From Brucella pseudintermedia (GTDB lineage: Bacteria > Pseudomonadota > Alphaproteobacteria > Rhizobiales > Rhizobiaceae): a stretch of 64,000 nt of DNA. Shown piece after piece: positions 63,407 through 64,000 of the stretch; the first letter of the stretch is position 1; every line of letters starts with the position of its first letter. The notes beneath the pieces were generated by a model. The model was given only the letters and a program-made list of their open reading frames with translations, had not been told where the DNA came from and ran no database searches. The DNA lies in the NCBI RefSeq assembly GCF_008932435.1, contig NZ_WBWE01000010.1, forward strand, positions 149,884 through 213,883. The letters run 5' to 3'. A program made the position numbers and the translations under genes.

Positions 63407-63761
63407 TATCCCCCCGATATAACGCGAGCGCGGTTACAATATTGGGACGCATTTTAAAGCGTTAAACCAGCCGATTGGCGACGCATAAAGTAGCTTATCC
63501 GCAACAATGTTGGTCAGGGGCACCGACTACAGCGATCTCGGCCATCTCTGCGAGAGCGCTATTGTCGGTGCTCGCGTCCGTCTGCGGGATTTCGACCGCC
63601 TCGCCGTGATCAGTAGCGCTGCCCCCGCCGCACGCCGAAAAAGTGGGGATAATTGGGAACGGGTGCGCCTGCGATCCGAATTAGGGACGGAATTAGGGAA
63701 TGGAAATTAAGGCTGAAAAAATGATTGTATATTCAAGTCGATAGGCAAAAAATAATATAGA
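63407..63761. other. Right end of the element, no supported gene
   Basis: Holds the promoter of the DUF2971 gene and the right arm repeats. A 67-codon open frame at 63507-63710 has no ribosome site and runs through the arm repeats, so I do not call it. Confidence 0.5.
63678..63703 (+). repeat. Right integrase arm-type repeats
   Basis: Two tandem copies of GAATTAGGGA separated by 3 bases, same orientation and spacing as at 49639-49662. Confidence 0.6.
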
Positions 63762-63775
63762 CACCCCCTCCGCCA
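63762..63775 (+). repeat. attR core
   Basis: CACCCCCTCCGCCA, identical to the tRNA-Ser end at 49502-49515, without the rest of the tRNA. Confidence 0.85.
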
Positions 63776-63888
63776 TAAGGTTCTGAAAACATCATGTAAA
63801 ATTTGTCGACGGATATGGATGGCTCCAATCGGTGCCTCAGAGACAGAACAACATGTCTCGCCGCTGCTTAAAAGTAACCGCCCGATTG

Positions 63889-64000
63889 TTACCGTGGAGA
63901 ATATGTCTTGACGCGGGCGACGATTTCTTCGTCATCGACAAAGCATTCGAGGAATTCTTGCCATTTTTCGGCTGATTGACGCGCGTCGACCAGCATCTGT
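63889..64000 (-). CDS. C-terminal end of a leftward gene, cut by the window edge
   Basis: Open from the right edge to TAA at 63889-63891, giving ~36 residues ending 'EEIVARVKTYSPR'. Bases 63776-63888 to its left hold nothing clear. Family not recognisable from this piece. Confidence 0.4.
   Translation of the reverse strand, partial: QMLVDARQSAEKWQEFLECFVDDEEIVARVKTYSPR

Larger units (their letters stand above)
49502..63775. mobile_element. tRNA-Ser-integrated phage satellite or reduced prophage (~14.3 kb)
   Basis: Bounded by a 14-base direct repeat of the tRNA 3' end, with an adjacent integrase and paired arm-type repeats. Gene order: int, unknown, excisionase-like HTH, [site A] HTH, three small genes, small membrane protein, replication initiator with iterons, three small genes including a scaffold-like one, HTH, unknown, [site B] TerS-like, nuclease; leftward regulatory pair [site C]; tail assembly chaperone with frameshift, tape measure; leftward DUF2971 cargo. 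No portal, capsid, large terminase, tube or lysis gene. Genes overlap tightly and frames are intact, which argues against simple decay. Confidence 0.85.

Noticed and set aside
63507..63710. 67-codon rightward open frame near attR
   Set aside because: No ribosome site, no family-like sequence, and its end is the arm-type repeat.

Overview
The window looks like a chromosome segment of a Brucellaceae alphaproteobacterium, most likely of the Ochrobactrum/Brucella (B. anthropi/intermedia) type. This rests on a RirA iron regulator, a Bru-RS-like palindromic intergenic repeat, an Anbu operon, DctABD with a sigma-54 promoter, many ABC uptake systems for amino acids and organic acids, and about 55-60% GC. 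The assignment comes from reading the proteins; no database search was run.

Bases 1-49425 are ordinary chromosome carrying metabolism, transport and two-component regulation. In order: the end of a succinate-semialdehyde dehydrogenase gene and a class III aminotransferase; an OmpR/EnvZ-type pair divergent from two small secreted proteins, one like acid-shock protein Asr; DUF488 and GST genes; dctD-dctB divergent from dctA; NDH-2; MarR divergent from DUF899 and VOC genes; ROK kinase and cutC; metAA behind a SAM-I-clan-like riboswitch; an MFS exporter; a GH25 lipoprotein; a MocR regulator divergent from a flavin-binding protein; an Lrp regulator divergent from an amino-acid ABC transporter plus RocB-like hydrolase operon with a structured leader; an OmpA-family envelope protein; two paralogous small proteins; an NMT1-type ABC transporter with a TctDE-like two-component pair; an AbgB-like amidohydrolase with an octopine-type ABC transporter; a MogA-like gene; the four-gene Anbu cluster (ATP-grasp, alpha-E, transglutaminase, Anbu protease); an IS1182-family remnant; rirA; a ybaK-type deacylase; and a DUF2171 gene.

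Bases 49502-63775 are an integrated mobile element of about 14.3 kb in the 3' end of tRNA-Ser(UGA), bounded by 14-bp direct repeats. It has a P4-type integrase, several small HTH proteins, a replication-initiator-like gene with iteron-like repeats inside its coding sequence, a scaffold-like protein, a Nu1-type small-terminase-like protein with no large terminase, an exported nuclease, a leftward regulatory pair, a tail-assembly-chaperone gene with a perfect T TTT TTG -1 frameshift site, a full-length tape-measure gene, and a DUF2971 gene of different base composition next to attR. I see no portal, capsid, large terminase, sheath, tube, baseplate or lysis gene. The best reading is a phage satellite, or a strongly reduced prophage, that keeps only the genes setting tail length. 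A 12-15 bp palindromic motif recurs in three of its promoter regions.

After attR the chromosome resumes with the end of a leftward gene that leaves the window.
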